A stretch of 64,000 bases of DNA from Mastigocoleus testarum BC008 (GCF_001456025.1 NZ_LMTZ01000114.1:1-64000); one strand, 5' to 3'; shown: positions 8,402 to 18,516, counted from the stretch's first letter. The notes: generated by a model from the letters alone, not told the origin. Program-made: numbers and translations.

Positions 8402-9502
8402 ATGGCAATTATCTCCTCCAAAAAACACCCTCCAGAACCAGGTAAAAAGCCCAAGTCAAAAAGGGAAAAAGTTAAATCTCCCCCCAATGAAAATCTTTTA
8501 CAACCACAAGCAGCCGAAGACGAAGAGGGTAAGCCAGAAGAGAGCATTCGCCCCCAACGTTTTGCTGACTATATTGGGCAAAAAGATTTAAAAGATGTAC
8601 TAGCCATAGCAATTGAAGCAGCCAAGTCCAGAGGTGAAGTATTAGATCACCTACTTTTGTATGGTCCTCCCGGATTGGGAAAAACCACAATGGCAATGAT
8701 TTTAGCTGCAGAAATGGAGGTGAATTATAAAATTACTAGTGCACCCGCTCTGGAAAGACCCAGGGATATTATGGGGTTACTAGTGAATATCAAACCTGGA
8801 GATATTTTATTTATTGATGAAATTCATCGCCTCTCACGGATGACAGAGGAAATATTGTATCCCGCAATGGAAGATTTTCGTTTAGATATTACCGTGGGTA
8901 AAGGTGCTAGTGCTCGAACTCGCAGTATTCCACTGTCAAAGTTTACTCTAGTTGGGGCCACAACCCGTGTCGGTGCTTTAACTTCTCCATTGCGCGATCG
9001 CTTCGGCTTAATTCAAAAGTTACGTTTCTATGAAGTAGACGAACTTAGTCAAATCGTTCTTCGCAGTTCTAAATTACTTAAAACACCTGTGAGTGATGAT
9101 GGTGCAGCAGAAATTGCCCGACGGGCGCGGGGAACGCCACGTATAGCGAATAGATTACTTAGACGCGTCCGTGATTATGCTGAAGTAAAAAAGAGTGGTG
9201 AAATTACGGAAGAGGTTGCAGGAGAAGCATTACAATTATTTCAAGTCGACCCCTGTGGTTTAGATTGGACAGACCGACGAATGTTGAGCGTTATTATCGA
9301 ACAATTTAATGGCGGACCTGTGGGTCTAGAAACTATTGCAGCTGCGACTGGTGAGGATACCCAAACAATTGAGGAAGTTTACGAACCTTATTTGATGCAA
9401 ATCGGGTATTTACATCGAACTTCGCGAGGAAGAGTTGCAACTCCAGCAGCTTATAAACACTTGGGTTTCAAACCACCTAATGAACAATTATCTTTGTTGT
9501 AG
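8402..9502 (+). CDS. ruvB: Holliday junction branch migration helicase RuvB
   Basis: A 366-residue AAA+ motor that drives branch migration with RuvA. Walker A GPPGLGKTT, Walker B LFIDEIHRL, sensor 1 GATTR and the arginine-finger region SPLRDRFG are present; the winged-helix domain is at the C-terminus (FNGGPVGLETIA, GYLHRTSRGR). The first roughly 55 residues are a charged lysine/proline-rich extension, usual in cyanobacterial RuvB and accounting for the length above about 335. Preceded by a 540-base gap holding the structured element. ruvA and ruvC are not adjacent. Confidence 0.98.
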   Translation: MAIISSKKHPPEPGKKPKSKREKVKSPPNENLLQPQAAEDEEGKPEESIRPQRFADYIGQKDLKDVLAIAIEAAKSRGEVLDHLLLYGPPGLGKTTMAMILAAEMEVNYKITSAPALERPRDIMGLLVNIKPGDILFIDEIHRLSRMTEEILYPAMEDFRLDITVGKGASARTRSIPLSKFTLVGATTRVGALTSPLRDRFGLIQKLRFYEVDELSQIVLRSSKLLKTPVSDDGAAEIARRARGTPRIANRLLRRVRDYAEVKKSGEITEEVAGEALQLFQVDPCGLDWTDRRMLSVIIEQFNGGPVGLETIAAATGEDTQTIEEVYEPYLMQIGYLHRTSRGRVATPAAYKHLGFKPPNEQLSLL

Positions 9503-9599
9503 TATCGGCGACTGGGGATAGCACTGCGTGCCGCCGCAAGCAGCATATAGCGACTGGGTAAAAATTACTTAATCCTTACATGGCTAAAGCCATACTGGA

Positions 9600-9698
9600 G
9601 GCTAACGCCAATCCCCATATGACGCTGTCGCGTCACGCAATACCTATAGCTGCGCTACCTTGCGGATCCGGTACGCTTACGCTAGGCGCTAACGCAAA
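9600..9698. repeat. dispersed complex repeat, copy B (inverted)
   Basis: Reverse complement of the series at 5343-5440: the blocks GCGTTAGCG, AAGCGTACC, GGATCCGCAAGGTAGCGCAG, CTATAGGTATTGCGTGACG occur in the same order on the minus strand, without the 16-base extra piece of copy A. Confidence 0.8.
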
Positions 9699-9733
9699 TC
9701 CCCAACCCCCACAAATTAATAACTGTTAAAGTA

Positions 9734-10540
9734 ATGCTTAAATTAATTGGGATTTTACTAAGTTTATTGTTGATTTTTAATTGGGCTGAACCAGTTTTTG
9801 CCCAAACTCAAATCTCTCTCATCACAAATGAAGAATTAAAAATTGGAGATGAATTAGCTAAAAAAGCTTTTACTGCAATGAGTAGGGGTGACTTAGAAGG
9901 AGCAGAAGCTTACTGGACGCAGATTATCGAAAAATTTCCCACCAATCCTGCAGCTTGGAGTAATCGAGGAAATTTGAAAATCAGTCAAAACAAACTTGAA
10001 GATGCAGTTACAGATTTTGACCGAGCTATAGAGTTAGCACCCAACATCACCGACTCTTATTTGAATCGAGGAACAGCATTTGAAGGCTTGGGTAGATGGG
10101 ATGACGCGATCGCTGATTATAATTACGTCCTGAAGCTAGATCCTAATGATGCAATGGCATATAACAATCGCGGTAATGCTTACGGTGGTTTAGGTAAATG
10201 GGATTTGGCGATCGCTGACTATCAAAAATCGATGAAAATAGATCCGAAGTTTTCCTTAGCACGGGCTAACTATGCTTTTGCTTTATACGAACTAGGTAAC
10301 AAAGAACAAGCAACCCGAGAAATTAAAAATATTGTTCGTAAATATCCTCAGTCTGCGGATATGCGCGCTGCATTAACTGCGGTTCTTTGGGCTGCAGGGA
10401 AAAAAGGAGAAGCTGAAAGTAACTGGGTTGCAGCCTACGGAATAGATCGTAGATATAAAGATATTGATTGGGTGAAAAATATTCGGCGTTGGCCTCCAAG
10501 CATGGTAGCAGGATTAGAAAAATTCTTGAAGATTAAATAA
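9734..10540 (+). CDS. exported tetratricopeptide-repeat protein
   Basis: A 268-residue protein. The N-terminus is a signal peptide (hydrophobic residues 2-16, cleavage probably after VFAQ). At least three consecutive TPR motifs occur: PAAWSNRGNLKISQNKLEDA, then DSYLNRGTAFEGLGRWDDA, then AMAYNNRGNAYGGLGKWDLA, each followed by the usual second helix, and a degenerate fourth unit. TPRs mediate protein-protein contacts; being secreted, it likely works in the periplasm or thylakoid lumen. Its partner is unknown. Conserved cyanobacterial proteins of this size and layout exist. A perfect 19-bp inverted repeat follows it. Confidence 0.9.
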   Translation: MLKLIGILLSLLLIFNWAEPVFAQTQISLITNEELKIGDELAKKAFTAMSRGDLEGAEAYWTQIIEKFPTNPAAWSNRGNLKISQNKLEDAVTDFDRAIELAPNITDSYLNRGTAFEGLGRWDDAIADYNYVLKLDPNDAMAYNNRGNAYGGLGKWDLAIADYQKSMKIDPKFSLARANYAFALYELGNKEQATREIKNIVRKYPQSADMRAALTAVLWAAGKKGEAESNWVAAYGIDRRYKDIDWVKNIRRWPPSMVAGLEKFLKIK

Positions 10541-10600
10541 AATAACTTAAATTAAATTAAATTGATTTAATTTTAATTTTTTCTAATAGTAACAATTACT

Positions 10601-10648
10601 ATAGATAATGCACTTATGTTGTTTACTGGACATAAGTGCATTATCTAT
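10601..10648. repeat. perfect 19-bp inverted repeat
   Basis: Arms 10601-10619 and 10630-10648 are exactly complementary over 19 bases around a 10-base loop. It lies 60 bases after the TPR gene stop. No T-run follows on either strand, so it is not a classical intrinsic terminator; it could be an mRNA 3'-end stabilising hairpin. Confidence 0.85.
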
Positions 10649-10912
10649 CTTATGGGAGCTTGATAAATTAGGAATCTTACCCCTATAAGATTAAAATAAT
10701 CTATTTCGACCTCTGGGAAGAAACATGTATCTACCCAAATCCGTCTTTAAAACCCTTTCCACTTAGCAATTTCCACTTACCAAATCCTTAGCCTGGAGTA
10801 AATAAAAAGTCAAGGGTATTAAAAACAGGATTTGTAATAAATTGCCGAATTGTTGTTTCAGCGCTTGTATTTGAAATTATCTATTAACCCGTTAGGAAAT
10901 CAATATCATAAA

Positions 10913-12187
10913 ATGACTCACTTTGGCATTATTTGTCCACCAGCGACCGGACATCTCAATCCAATGATTGCTTTGGGAAATGAGCTACACAGACGGGGTC
11001 ATCGTGTTACAGTGATCGGTGTACTCGATATTCAAGCGATCGTAGTAGCAGCAGGATTAGAATTTTTCCCGATTTTAGAATCTGAGTTTCCCCCAGGTTC
11101 AATAACTGAATCTTTCAATAAGTTAGGAAAATTGAATGGTTTGGCAGGATTGCGCTATACCATTGAGTTACTTAAAGAATTATCTGTCTCATTTTTATAT
11201 CGTGCACCCCAAGCGATTAAAGCTGCTGGGATCGAATTACTGCTGATAGATGAAGCTTTATCTGCAGGAATTACTATTGCGGAACATTTGAATATCCCAT
11301 TTGTAACTGTATGTTCCAGTCTGCTTCTAAAAGGAGAAGATATTGTACCTCCCTATTTCACAACTTGGGATTACAATCTGGCATGGTGGGCATTGATTCG
11401 CAATCAAGTTGGTTATGCTTTTTTGCACAATTTGCTCAAACCAATACAAAAAACAATATCCGATTATCGTCGTGAGTGGAATTTACCGCCATATTCCCAC
11501 AACTATTCCTCGGAATTAAGATTAGCAACTCTAAGCCAACAACCACCGGAGTTTGAATTTCCCAGACGCCAACTTCCCTCAAATTTTTACTTTACTGGAC
11601 CATTACATCATCCTAGGACCCGCCAAGATGTTGACTTTCCATTTGAAAAGTTAAGTGGTAGAAGGTTGATTTATGCCTCCCTAGGAACTGTACAAAATCA
11701 GATTCAGTATATTTTTTCCTATATTGCTGAAGCTTGCGCTGCGCCAGATGTGCAGCTAGTAATATCTTTGGGTGGTTCTCTGGAACCAGAAGAATTACCA
11801 AAGTTACCTGGAAATCCAATAGTTGTAAAATATGCACCTCAACTAGAGTTATTGCAAAAAGCAAGTCTAACAATTACTCATGGGGGAATGAACACAACCT
11901 TAGAATCACTGAGTAATGGAGTCCCTTTGGTTGTAATTCCGATTACTAACAGTCAACCGGGTGTAGCCACACGTATTGCTTGGTCTGGAGCAGGTGAATT
12001 TATTCCGCTCAATAAATTAACTGTTGCTAATTTAAGAAATACAGTTCAAAGGGTAATGACAGAGGATTTCTACAGGCAAAATGCTGAAAGATTACAAGAA
12101 GATATTCAGTACGCTGGCGGTCTAGAAGCTGCTGCAAATATTATTGTTGGGACAACAGCATCCATTAAAAAACTTGTTCGCGCATGA
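10913..12187 (+). CDS. UGT-like glycosyltransferase (MGT/GT1 family)
   Basis: About 424 residues with GT-B fold. The acceptor domain begins HFGIICPPATGHLNPMIALG, typical of macrolide/zeaxanthin-type glucosyltransferases; the donor-binding signature near the C-terminus is THGGMNTTLESLSNGVPLV followed by PITNSQPGVATRI. It probably transfers a sugar from a nucleotide donor to a lipophilic or polyphenolic acceptor. I use the ATG 21 codons into the longest frame because the family pattern begins right there and the longer N-terminus is unlike the family; TAGGAAA lies upstream. Acceptor unknown; a carotenoid is one possibility. Confidence 0.9.
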   Translation: MTHFGIICPPATGHLNPMIALGNELHRRGHRVTVIGVLDIQAIVVAAGLEFFPILESEFPPGSITESFNKLGKLNGLAGLRYTIELLKELSVSFLYRAPQAIKAAGIELLLIDEALSAGITIAEHLNIPFVTVCSSLLLKGEDIVPPYFTTWDYNLAWWALIRNQVGYAFLHNLLKPIQKTISDYRREWNLPPYSHNYSSELRLATLSQQPPEFEFPRRQLPSNFYFTGPLHHPRTRQDVDFPFEKLSGRRLIYASLGTVQNQIQYIFSYIAEACAAPDVQLVISLGGSLEPEELPKLPGNPIVVKYAPQLELLQKASLTITHGGMNTTLESLSNGVPLVVIPITNSQPGVATRIAWSGAGEFIPLNKLTVANLRNTVQRVMTEDFYRQNAERLQEDIQYAGGLEAAANIIVGTTASIKKLVRA

Positions 12188-13069
12188 ATGATGTACTTTA
12201 AGAAAACTGAACTTTCTACTTAATTTAAAGTAAACAAACTTTTTATTGGCTATCGACTTATACCTAGCTCTTGTGGCTATTAACTTTATGTGGCGGTCAA
12301 ATGATGATGAAAATATCATTTGAATATGAAAAGCGAAAGATGAAGAAAATGGTCTAGTCAAAAAATCTGATTCCAGGATTAAAAATCCTGAAGTCGACAA
12401 AATTTAGCAATAATCCTATTAGTGAGAAACTTCCAGTAAATAAATAAAAAATTCTATTGTTTTGGGTGCGGACGCGCTTATTAGCGGTAACGCACCACGA
12501 ACAGAATTAAGGTATGGAATAATTTTTTTGTTGGTATTCCCTGAAGATTGATGAATCTTATAACATCAAAATCACGAACCGGAAGTTTTTACTTGCGATC
12601 AAAGCTGCAATGATAATTCAAATAATCGTAATCTAAAACTTGATGGGTATACTTTTGTTTTGGGGGTAATTTGTTTTGAACGAGCAATGTAAACACAGGA
12701 AAGCTGGCTCGAACTAAAAACAATAAAAAATCACAAAATTATCTCAATTCCGACAACAATAGCATTTTTTACTTATGGTAATGAAGTGAAGTAAAATCAC
12801 TATGACTTCACAAGTGTTTTTGCTGTTTCTGACTAAACAACTATTAACTGAATTTAGGCAATACTTTGAAGTAATACTGAGCCAAGAAATTTACAACTAA
12901 CCCATTCAAAACTAATTTTTATTGATTAGAGGGTTATGGGTAATAGTTAGTCAATAGTTAATTTTGGTGAAAATTAGCTAGCGAGAGAGCAAACGCAGAC
13001 TAGGAACTAACTGGCAATTCCCAATGTGCCTTCTAATCACTATCTGAGTATCCAAAAACACACTGGAAG
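12188..13069. other. long intergenic region
   Basis: About 880 bases between the glycosyltransferase and a convergent small gene. A short GC-rich repeat fragment (GGTGCGGACGCGC ... GCGGTAACGCACC, about 12466-12494) forms an imperfect hairpin. Otherwise nothing supported. Confidence 0.5.
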
Positions 13070-13414
13070 TTAAGTGCGCTTAGCAAGAGTTTTGTGGTTT
13101 TTTGGGGTTCCTACAAAGTTCTTAACGATATTAGCAAGTTCTTGCAGTTGATTAACTGCTTCAGCACCCTCTAATTTCATTAATTCGCGATCATCACGCA
13201 TTTCGGTCCAAGTAATACCGTAGTCCGATACCAGAAACCTGATTAAGTGATTCTCGCCTAAACTGACCATAAAAGACGCACTATTCATCTGGTCGCCACA
13301 GGTGTAGCAGGACGCAGGATATCCACGTCGCTCCAGAACGATAGCTAGGGCTTGTAAGTTCATTACAAGGTCTTGAACAAATTGTCGATGTTGTTGTGCT
13401 AGTCTCAGAAACAC
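13070..13414 (-). CDS. cyanobacterial conserved protein (DUF1815-like)
   Basis: A 114-residue soluble protein beginning with a GTG codon preceded by GGAGG at good spacing. The sequence FLRLAQQHRQFVQDLVMNLQ, YPASCYTCG and LIRFLVSDYGITWTEMRD matches my recollection of the cyanobacteria-restricted DUF1815 family of about 100 residues; function unknown. The CYTCG pair of cysteines could bind metal or be redox-active, which is inference only. Isolated between two long gaps. Confidence 0.8.
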   Translation of the reverse strand: MFLRLAQQHRQFVQDLVMNLQALAIVLERRGYPASCYTCGDQMNSASFMVSLGENHLIRFLVSDYGITWTEMRDDRELMKLEGAEAVNQLQELANIVKNFVGTPKNHKTLAKRT

Positions 13415-14718
13415 GTTTGTCCTCCAGACACCACTGTGTTTTTAGTCTGTTTTATATTTTCTTTAGATTTTCTCATGAACTGGTATTGTAAACTATTCAT
13501 TACAATTTCCAGATAAATATAGAGAACGAAGAAGTTTAGTTACTACCTAGATTAAAGTAGTTCATTACTTGTCTTGCTTCCGTATCAAACTATTCACTTT
13601 GCGAGTTTAAACTATCAGACAGAATTTAAAGAATTAATTTTTTCTTCACATCAGTCTGTACGCTCATGTTTTTGTTTAATACATTCCGCTTCAAGAGTAG
13701 CTTATATTCGGTGCAAGTCAAGCATGTAAAAAGTACATATATGACTTAAAGTGCCGATTTAATCAAGAACATCTTGCAAATCATAATTCAAACGCATGCT
13801 TGCTTCTATTTAAGAGCAATTCAGATATTGAATTATCATTTCGGGACGTTATTACTACTCGATTGTCTCTTGAACTTGGGTGCGTATCTTTAGTCTTTTT
13901 CTACAACAGTTAATACCATTGAGTGCCTCCATTACTTCCATTTTCTATCAGTTGATAACTAACGAAAGCTTTGGTATGGGCAGGTTAGACTGCAGTTTCC
14001 ATAGATACACGTTGGTAAAACAGAAAATTTGATTTTGTCTAACTTACCAACGACGATAGCTAAATACATTGTAAGTGTGTTGCCATTTCGGCAGGATTTC
14101 TTTGCAATTTGTAAAAATGTAATTATTGAGACATTTTTGTAACTCTTTGCGAGAAATAGAGGTCTATAAGTTTCAGAATAAACCAAAATTTAATACAAGT
14201 ATATTTAAGCCTGATCCCAAGTAAAGCCTATCTGTGCAATCAAAATTCATTAAAGTTAACAGAATGTGTAATATAAATCACTATTTTGTCTCAATGTTAA
14301 TAAAGTTTGCACTACACTTAGGTATTTACTTTTCATTAGCCATTGAGTAGTAGCTAATCTTTTATTTAGATCCATAGACTTGGAATGACTTTAGTGAAGT
14401 TTTCCAAAGATATACTTTGAAATTTTGGGAAGGAAAAAGTTGTGATTTTTACATTTTCCTAAACATTCGCTTGGTGAATGTTGTGGTGTGTTTTTGCATT
14501 GATGGTTCTTATATAAAGTTATTCCAAATTTTTCGGGAACAATAACTCTCTCATATTCGAAGGGTCAAAAGCAACTAAAAAGTTTACTCCTGACCCTTGA
14601 TGTTTTTGAATTAATCTTGAAAGTATTTCTAGAATGTCGAATTCACAAGTATTTTCATCGATTGGTTAGTCACAAATTACAAATAATCAAGATTTTATTT
14701 CAAAGCGAAACATTGAAA
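13415..14718. other. 1.3-kb intergenic region
   Basis: The longest gene-free stretch in the window. A 75-codon frame on the minus strand (13959-14186) shows no protein-like pattern and I leave it out. I see no tRNA, array or clear terminator. Confidence 0.5.
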
Positions 14719-14934
14719 CTAATCGGCTAACTGCCACCAACCAAAAGCTGGACCAATAAAACGAATTGTCACCCAGCCAATGACCATCAAGATAATACCC
14801 AGCCAAGCACCACGAGTTGTCCATTCGACAAATAGATTAGCTTGAGTTTTCGTAATGGGAACCCAAGGTAAAATTCTTGCCTCTTGTCCGTATTGTTCTC
14901 CTAACGCCTCTCGGCGACGCTTTGCTTCACCCAT
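14719..14934 (-). CDS. small membrane protein (DUF2839-like)
   Basis: A 71-residue protein with the cyanobacterial DUF2839 look: start MGEAKRRREALGEQYGQE, PWVPITKTQA, then one transmembrane helix (about 46-63) and the end FIGPAFGWWQLAD. Function unknown; widely conserved in cyanobacteria by recall. Monocistronic, followed by a dispersed repeat. Confidence 0.85.
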   Translation of the reverse strand: MGEAKRRREALGEQYGQEARILPWVPITKTQANLFVEWTTRGAWLGIILMVIGWVTIRFIGPAFGWWQLAD

Positions 14935-14979
14935 AACTTATTGCTTCCAGTAAAAGGCTTTATGGGGATGATAGCATTT

Positions 14980-15172
14980 GGGGATTGGGAATTGGCGTCA
15001 CGCTTCCGCTAAGAGCCATAAGCACTGCGTGCCGCCTTGCGGCATATGGTGTTAGTGTTGCATTGTGCAACAGCTTCATATTGGCAGTTAGAAAAAATAT
15101 CGATGATTTCCAGTCACTAATACCCAGTCGCCAGTCGTCAGTCCCTAGTCGCCAGTTGCCAGTCACCAGTCC
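14980..15172. repeat. dispersed palindromic repeat plus heptamer array
   Basis: Two pieces: 14985-15055 carries GCGTCACGCTTCCGCTAAG and the GCACTGCGTGCCGCCTTGCGG palindromic block that recurs near 29503 and 57755; 15110-15172 is a degenerate 7-mer series (CCAGTCG, CCAGTCA, CCAGTTG). Confidence 0.8.
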
Positions 15173-16783
15173 CTAATCCCCAATCTCCTCTTGTCTAGAA
15201 AACAAGCTCGGATCGAGATAATTGACGCGTGCTAAGGGACTGAGTACAGATAAAACATCAGCCCCGTAACTACGGTTGATTACGCGGCTATCCAGTAAAG
15301 CTACAATGCCTTGATTTTCTCTAACTGGCGCGATCGCTCTTTGTAATTCTTTTAGAGCTGTTGGTAGTAAATATAGGCGAAACCAATCTTGATGTCTTTT
15401 TTTGTAGTAGGTAACTCTACCAGCAACTAAAGGATTTTCTAATGATGGTAAAGGTAAAGTTGCAATAATTAGTAATTCCGGTGCAGGTAAAACACTTTGA
15501 TGTTCGCGCCAAAACTCCCAGCCACTGACTAAAACCCCATTTTCTTCTAAACAGGTTTTTTCTACCTGCACTCGGGAACCAAATTCAGAGGCTAGGATTG
15601 TTCCCACTTGCGATTTTAAAGGCACATCTCCCACCAGTATGACCGTTAAACCCGGTGATGTTGCGCTTAAACATAGCAGGGTACGAACCTTATTGATAAA
15701 TCCTCCTTGAAACTCGGGAGTGTTGGGTAAAGGAAACTGTAATGGTATGTACAGTTGAATTGCTTCTGTTTGACTATCTGAGGAAAATTTCAAGCAAGTT
15801 AAATCGCCCAAACCCATACGCTGACGAAATATTGGAGCTTCCGTTTCTGCTTCTACGGCACTACCAATCAAAACTACTGGTTGCCGTTCCCAAATTTCTG
15901 AAAGGACATTAGCAGGTTCCACGGGGGCACTATGCAAAGAAAATGACCCCTGACGACGAGTAATATTTGCCCAAACTAGAGGCGAAACAAATTTTTTGGG
16001 TTGTAGATTATTTACTTGTAAGTTATTCGCTTGTAGATTATTGGTTTGTAGATTATTGGTTTGCACTTCTTGCTGTTGATAGTGCTGATAAAAGTTTCTC
16101 CAAGTATCCGGTAAATTATCTAGATTTAAAACTGAAAATAATCGAATTAAAGTTTCTTCTTCTCTGGGAGAAATCAAGTAACATTCGTGGGGATTAACCG
16201 GATGTTGGAATAATTCTCGGGTGAGTTCTATTCTTGCCGAACGAATTCTGTCTACTTGCTTGGGACAAGCCAGCATTAATTCTTCCCAATCTTGCGCTGT
16301 TAAGCTGACGGTCAACTGTTCGGTTACCCAATCTTCTAGATCGTCGACCCCGTCAATAATTGTGGGAATATTTTTGGGAAATGCTTCTTTGTTAGTTAAT
16401 TGTGCGGCTAGCCAAGCTTGAGGGGAGGTGACAAATAATCCTTGAAAGTCTCTGTTGGGGAAGGTATCACCTGTCCTAATTGATTTATCAATTTTTAGCC
16501 ACTCCTGCAGGCGGGGAATTTCTACTCGTAATAGACGTTGTTGTACACAGGGTGTAGCAACAATAATCACCGGACCTTGCCACATTAATGCCGAAGCGAC
16601 AAAACTGGTCCGATAACGCCCTTGAAATCCACAAGCCGCACCGACTTGAATTAAGGCGCTTCTGCCTACTCGCAATGCACGTGCGACCAATCTAGCCATC
16701 GTCAAGTGATGAGGCCAGGAAGGGAAACCCGCTTGCGATCGCAGGAAGTTATGTAGTGATAAGTGAACTTCTGCTTCAATCAC
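15173..16783 (-). CDS. DinG-like helicase homologue with degenerate motifs
   Basis: A 536-residue protein of the cyanobacterial DinG-like group. The region equivalent to Walker A reads VGAACGFQGRYRTSF and lacks a GKT triplet; the DEAH-box equivalent reads IIDGVDDLEDW. The C-terminal half (LLCLSATSPGLTVILVGDVPL, LEENGVLVSGWEFW) follows the helicase C-terminal layout. Loss of key ATP-binding residues suggests a structural or regulatory role instead of active unwinding. Residues about 242-261 are four 5-residue repeats (QTNNL, QTNNL, QANNL, QVNNL) from a 15-bp tandem array, located in a linker. Stop codon adjoins a heptamer array. Confidence 0.7.
   Translation of the reverse strand: MIEAEVHLSLHNFLRSQAGFPSWPHHLTMARLVARALRVGRSALIQVGAACGFQGRYRTSFVASALMWQGPVIIVATPCVQQRLLRVEIPRLQEWLKIDKSIRTGDTFPNRDFQGLFVTSPQAWLAAQLTNKEAFPKNIPTIIDGVDDLEDWVTEQLTVSLTAQDWEELMLACPKQVDRIRSARIELTRELFQHPVNPHECYLISPREEETLIRLFSVLNLDNLPDTWRNFYQHYQQQEVQTNNLQTNNLQANNLQVNNLQPKKFVSPLVWANITRRQGSFSLHSAPVEPANVLSEIWERQPVVLIGSAVEAETEAPIFRQRMGLGDLTCLKFSSDSQTEAIQLYIPLQFPLPNTPEFQGGFINKVRTLLCLSATSPGLTVILVGDVPLKSQVGTILASEFGSRVQVEKTCLEENGVLVSGWEFWREHQSVLPAPELLIIATLPLPSLENPLVAGRVTYYKKRHQDWFRLYLLPTALKELQRAIAPVRENQGIVALLDSRVINRSYGADVLSVLSPLARVNYLDPSLFSRQEEIGD
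16001..16060. repeat. in-frame 15-bp tandem repeat within the DinG-like gene
   Basis: Four contiguous 15-bp units of the form TTGTAGATTATTNNN at 16001, 16016, 16031 and 16046, encoding a 5-residue repeat on the minus strand. The last two units are identical, indicating recent expansion. Confidence 0.9.
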
Positions 16784-17057
16784 GCGCTTTTAATTCCATA
16801 CAAAGTGACCTTAAGATGCGATTAACCCCTTTCCTATTATGTTGTCAGTGGGAAGACACAGCAGCATTCAGTACTTAATTGTTAAACTACTCAATTGTTA
16901 AACTACTCACTCAAATCTTCAAATCAAACACTCAAATTAAACATCCAACATTTTTCCTGATTTTGTCCTGTTAAACTCACTAAAAATGACTCTAGCAGCA
17001 AATTTTATAAACAACTGTCAGATTCTATTCATTGATTTATTCCCAACATTGTGAACT

Positions 17058-18029
17058 ATGGCTACTTATACAGGAATTTCTAGCACAGCTTTTCGTCACC
17101 CCTTGGATTTGCAAGCAGAGCAAGCCTTAAGAGGTTTACCAGGATTTGACCTAATCGCTAGTAAGTATATGGAATTTTTTGTCGAAAGACCCCAACTAGT
17201 TTACTTGATGGGTAATTCCATCCAAGTAGGACCTCGCCAATATTCCACTATTTACCAGATGTTTCGAGAATGCGTGCGAGATTTGGATGTGGATCCAGAA
17301 CCTACACTGTTTGTTTCCCAAAATCCGACAGCAAATAGTTATGCTCTAGGACAAGAGCATCCTTACATAGTCATTAATACAGGAACTTTAGATTTACTTA
17401 ATGAAGCAGAAATTAGGACAGTACTTGCCCATGAACTCGGACACATTAAGTGCGGTCATACTATTTTAATTCAAATGGCGATTTGGGCGATGAATGCTGC
17501 ATCTGCTATCAGTGAAGTAACCTTCGGTTTGGGTAATTTAATTAGCAATACTTTAATCTTTGCTTTCTTTGAGTGGCGGAGAAAAGCTGAGTTATCTGCC
17601 GACCGAGCTGCATTGTTGGTTTTGGATGACTTGGATACGGTCATGAACACAATGATGAAAATTTCCGGTGGTAGCATCAAATATGGTCATGAGTGCCATT
17701 TGAGAGAATTTCAGAAACAGTCGGAAAATTATCAAGCACTCGATGCTGATGGTCTCAACCAAGTATACAAATTTTTAGTTTATAACGGCGCACAGGGCAT
17801 GATGCTCAGTCACCCATTCCCTGTAGAACGTTTGCACTATTTACAGGAGTGGTCGAATTCATCTGAATATCAACAAATCAAGAGTGGAAATTATCAAAAA
17901 TCTTCTTCTGGGGTAAATGTTGATGCAGGAACTCCCAAAAAGAATCAAGAAGTAGAAGATTTGCAGCGACAAATTGAAGAATTACAACAACAGATTGAAT
18001 CTATGAGAAAGAATAACTCGGATGAATAA
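17058..18029 (+). CDS. M48-family zinc metallopeptidase
   Basis: A 323-residue peptidase. HELGH at residues 125-129 gives two zinc ligands and the catalytic glutamate; Glu178 in KAELSADRAALL is the third ligand, as in M48 (HtpX/Ste24-like). A hydrophobic segment (about 136-168) may be membrane-embedded. The last roughly 25 residues (EVEDLQRQIEELQQQIE) form a coiled coil, suggesting oligomerisation. Probable role in membrane protein quality control or processing. The ATG start follows a 270-base gap. A heptamer array follows the stop. Confidence 0.93.
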   Translation: MATYTGISSTAFRHPLDLQAEQALRGLPGFDLIASKYMEFFVERPQLVYLMGNSIQVGPRQYSTIYQMFRECVRDLDVDPEPTLFVSQNPTANSYALGQEHPYIVINTGTLDLLNEAEIRTVLAHELGHIKCGHTILIQMAIWAMNAASAISEVTFGLGNLISNTLIFAFFEWRRKAELSADRAALLVLDDLDTVMNTMMKISGGSIKYGHECHLREFQKQSENYQALDADGLNQVYKFLVYNGAQGMMLSHPFPVERLHYLQEWSNSSEYQQIKSGNYQKSSSGVNVDAGTPKKNQEVEDLQRQIEELQQQIESMRKNNSDE

Positions 18030-18030
18030 G

Positions 18031-18116
<86 letters not shown>

Positions 18117-18477
18117 ATAGCGCTATATTTTGAGAATTTGCATGTTTAAGGTAGCTTTGTAAATTTTATGACTTTCCAAATCACCCTTTGGAAAGTTTTA
18201 ATCATTCTAGTTTTTGCTTGTGAATAAGAGAATATTTATATTTTTATTGCAAAATATTGAGCCGAGAAAAATTTGTTTGATTAAAGTAATGTTAAACATT
18301 TAACCCATCAGATATTAAAGAAAAATTTTTATTTTTTCTAAGGTTGAATATTCCTTGTATTATGAGGTAGAAATAACTTATCCTCAGCATTTCTAAAAGT
18401 CAGCGGGGAGTAATAAATAAAGATTTTGGGTCTTAGCTCCAGTTCAGGGGATTAATTTACCTAAGCCCCGACATATT

Positions 18478-18516
18478 ATGCTGTGAATTTATGCCGTGAA
18501 TTTATGCTGTGAATTA
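18478..18516. repeat. 13-bp triplicate just upstream of a start codon
   Basis: Three contiguous units ATGCTGTGAATTT, ATGCCGTGAATTT, ATGCTGTGAATTA, ending eight bases before the ATG at 18524. Each unit has its own ATG and GTG, so alternative initiation or a leader effect is conceivable. Confidence 0.85.

Noticed and set aside
10850..10912. Upstream 21-codon extension of the glycosyltransferase
   Set aside because: The family pattern begins at MTHFGIICPP; the extension resembles no relative and lacks a ribosome site.
13959..14186. 75-codon frame in the 1.3-kb gap
   Set aside because: Composition is like random AT-rich DNA, with no ribosome site or pattern.
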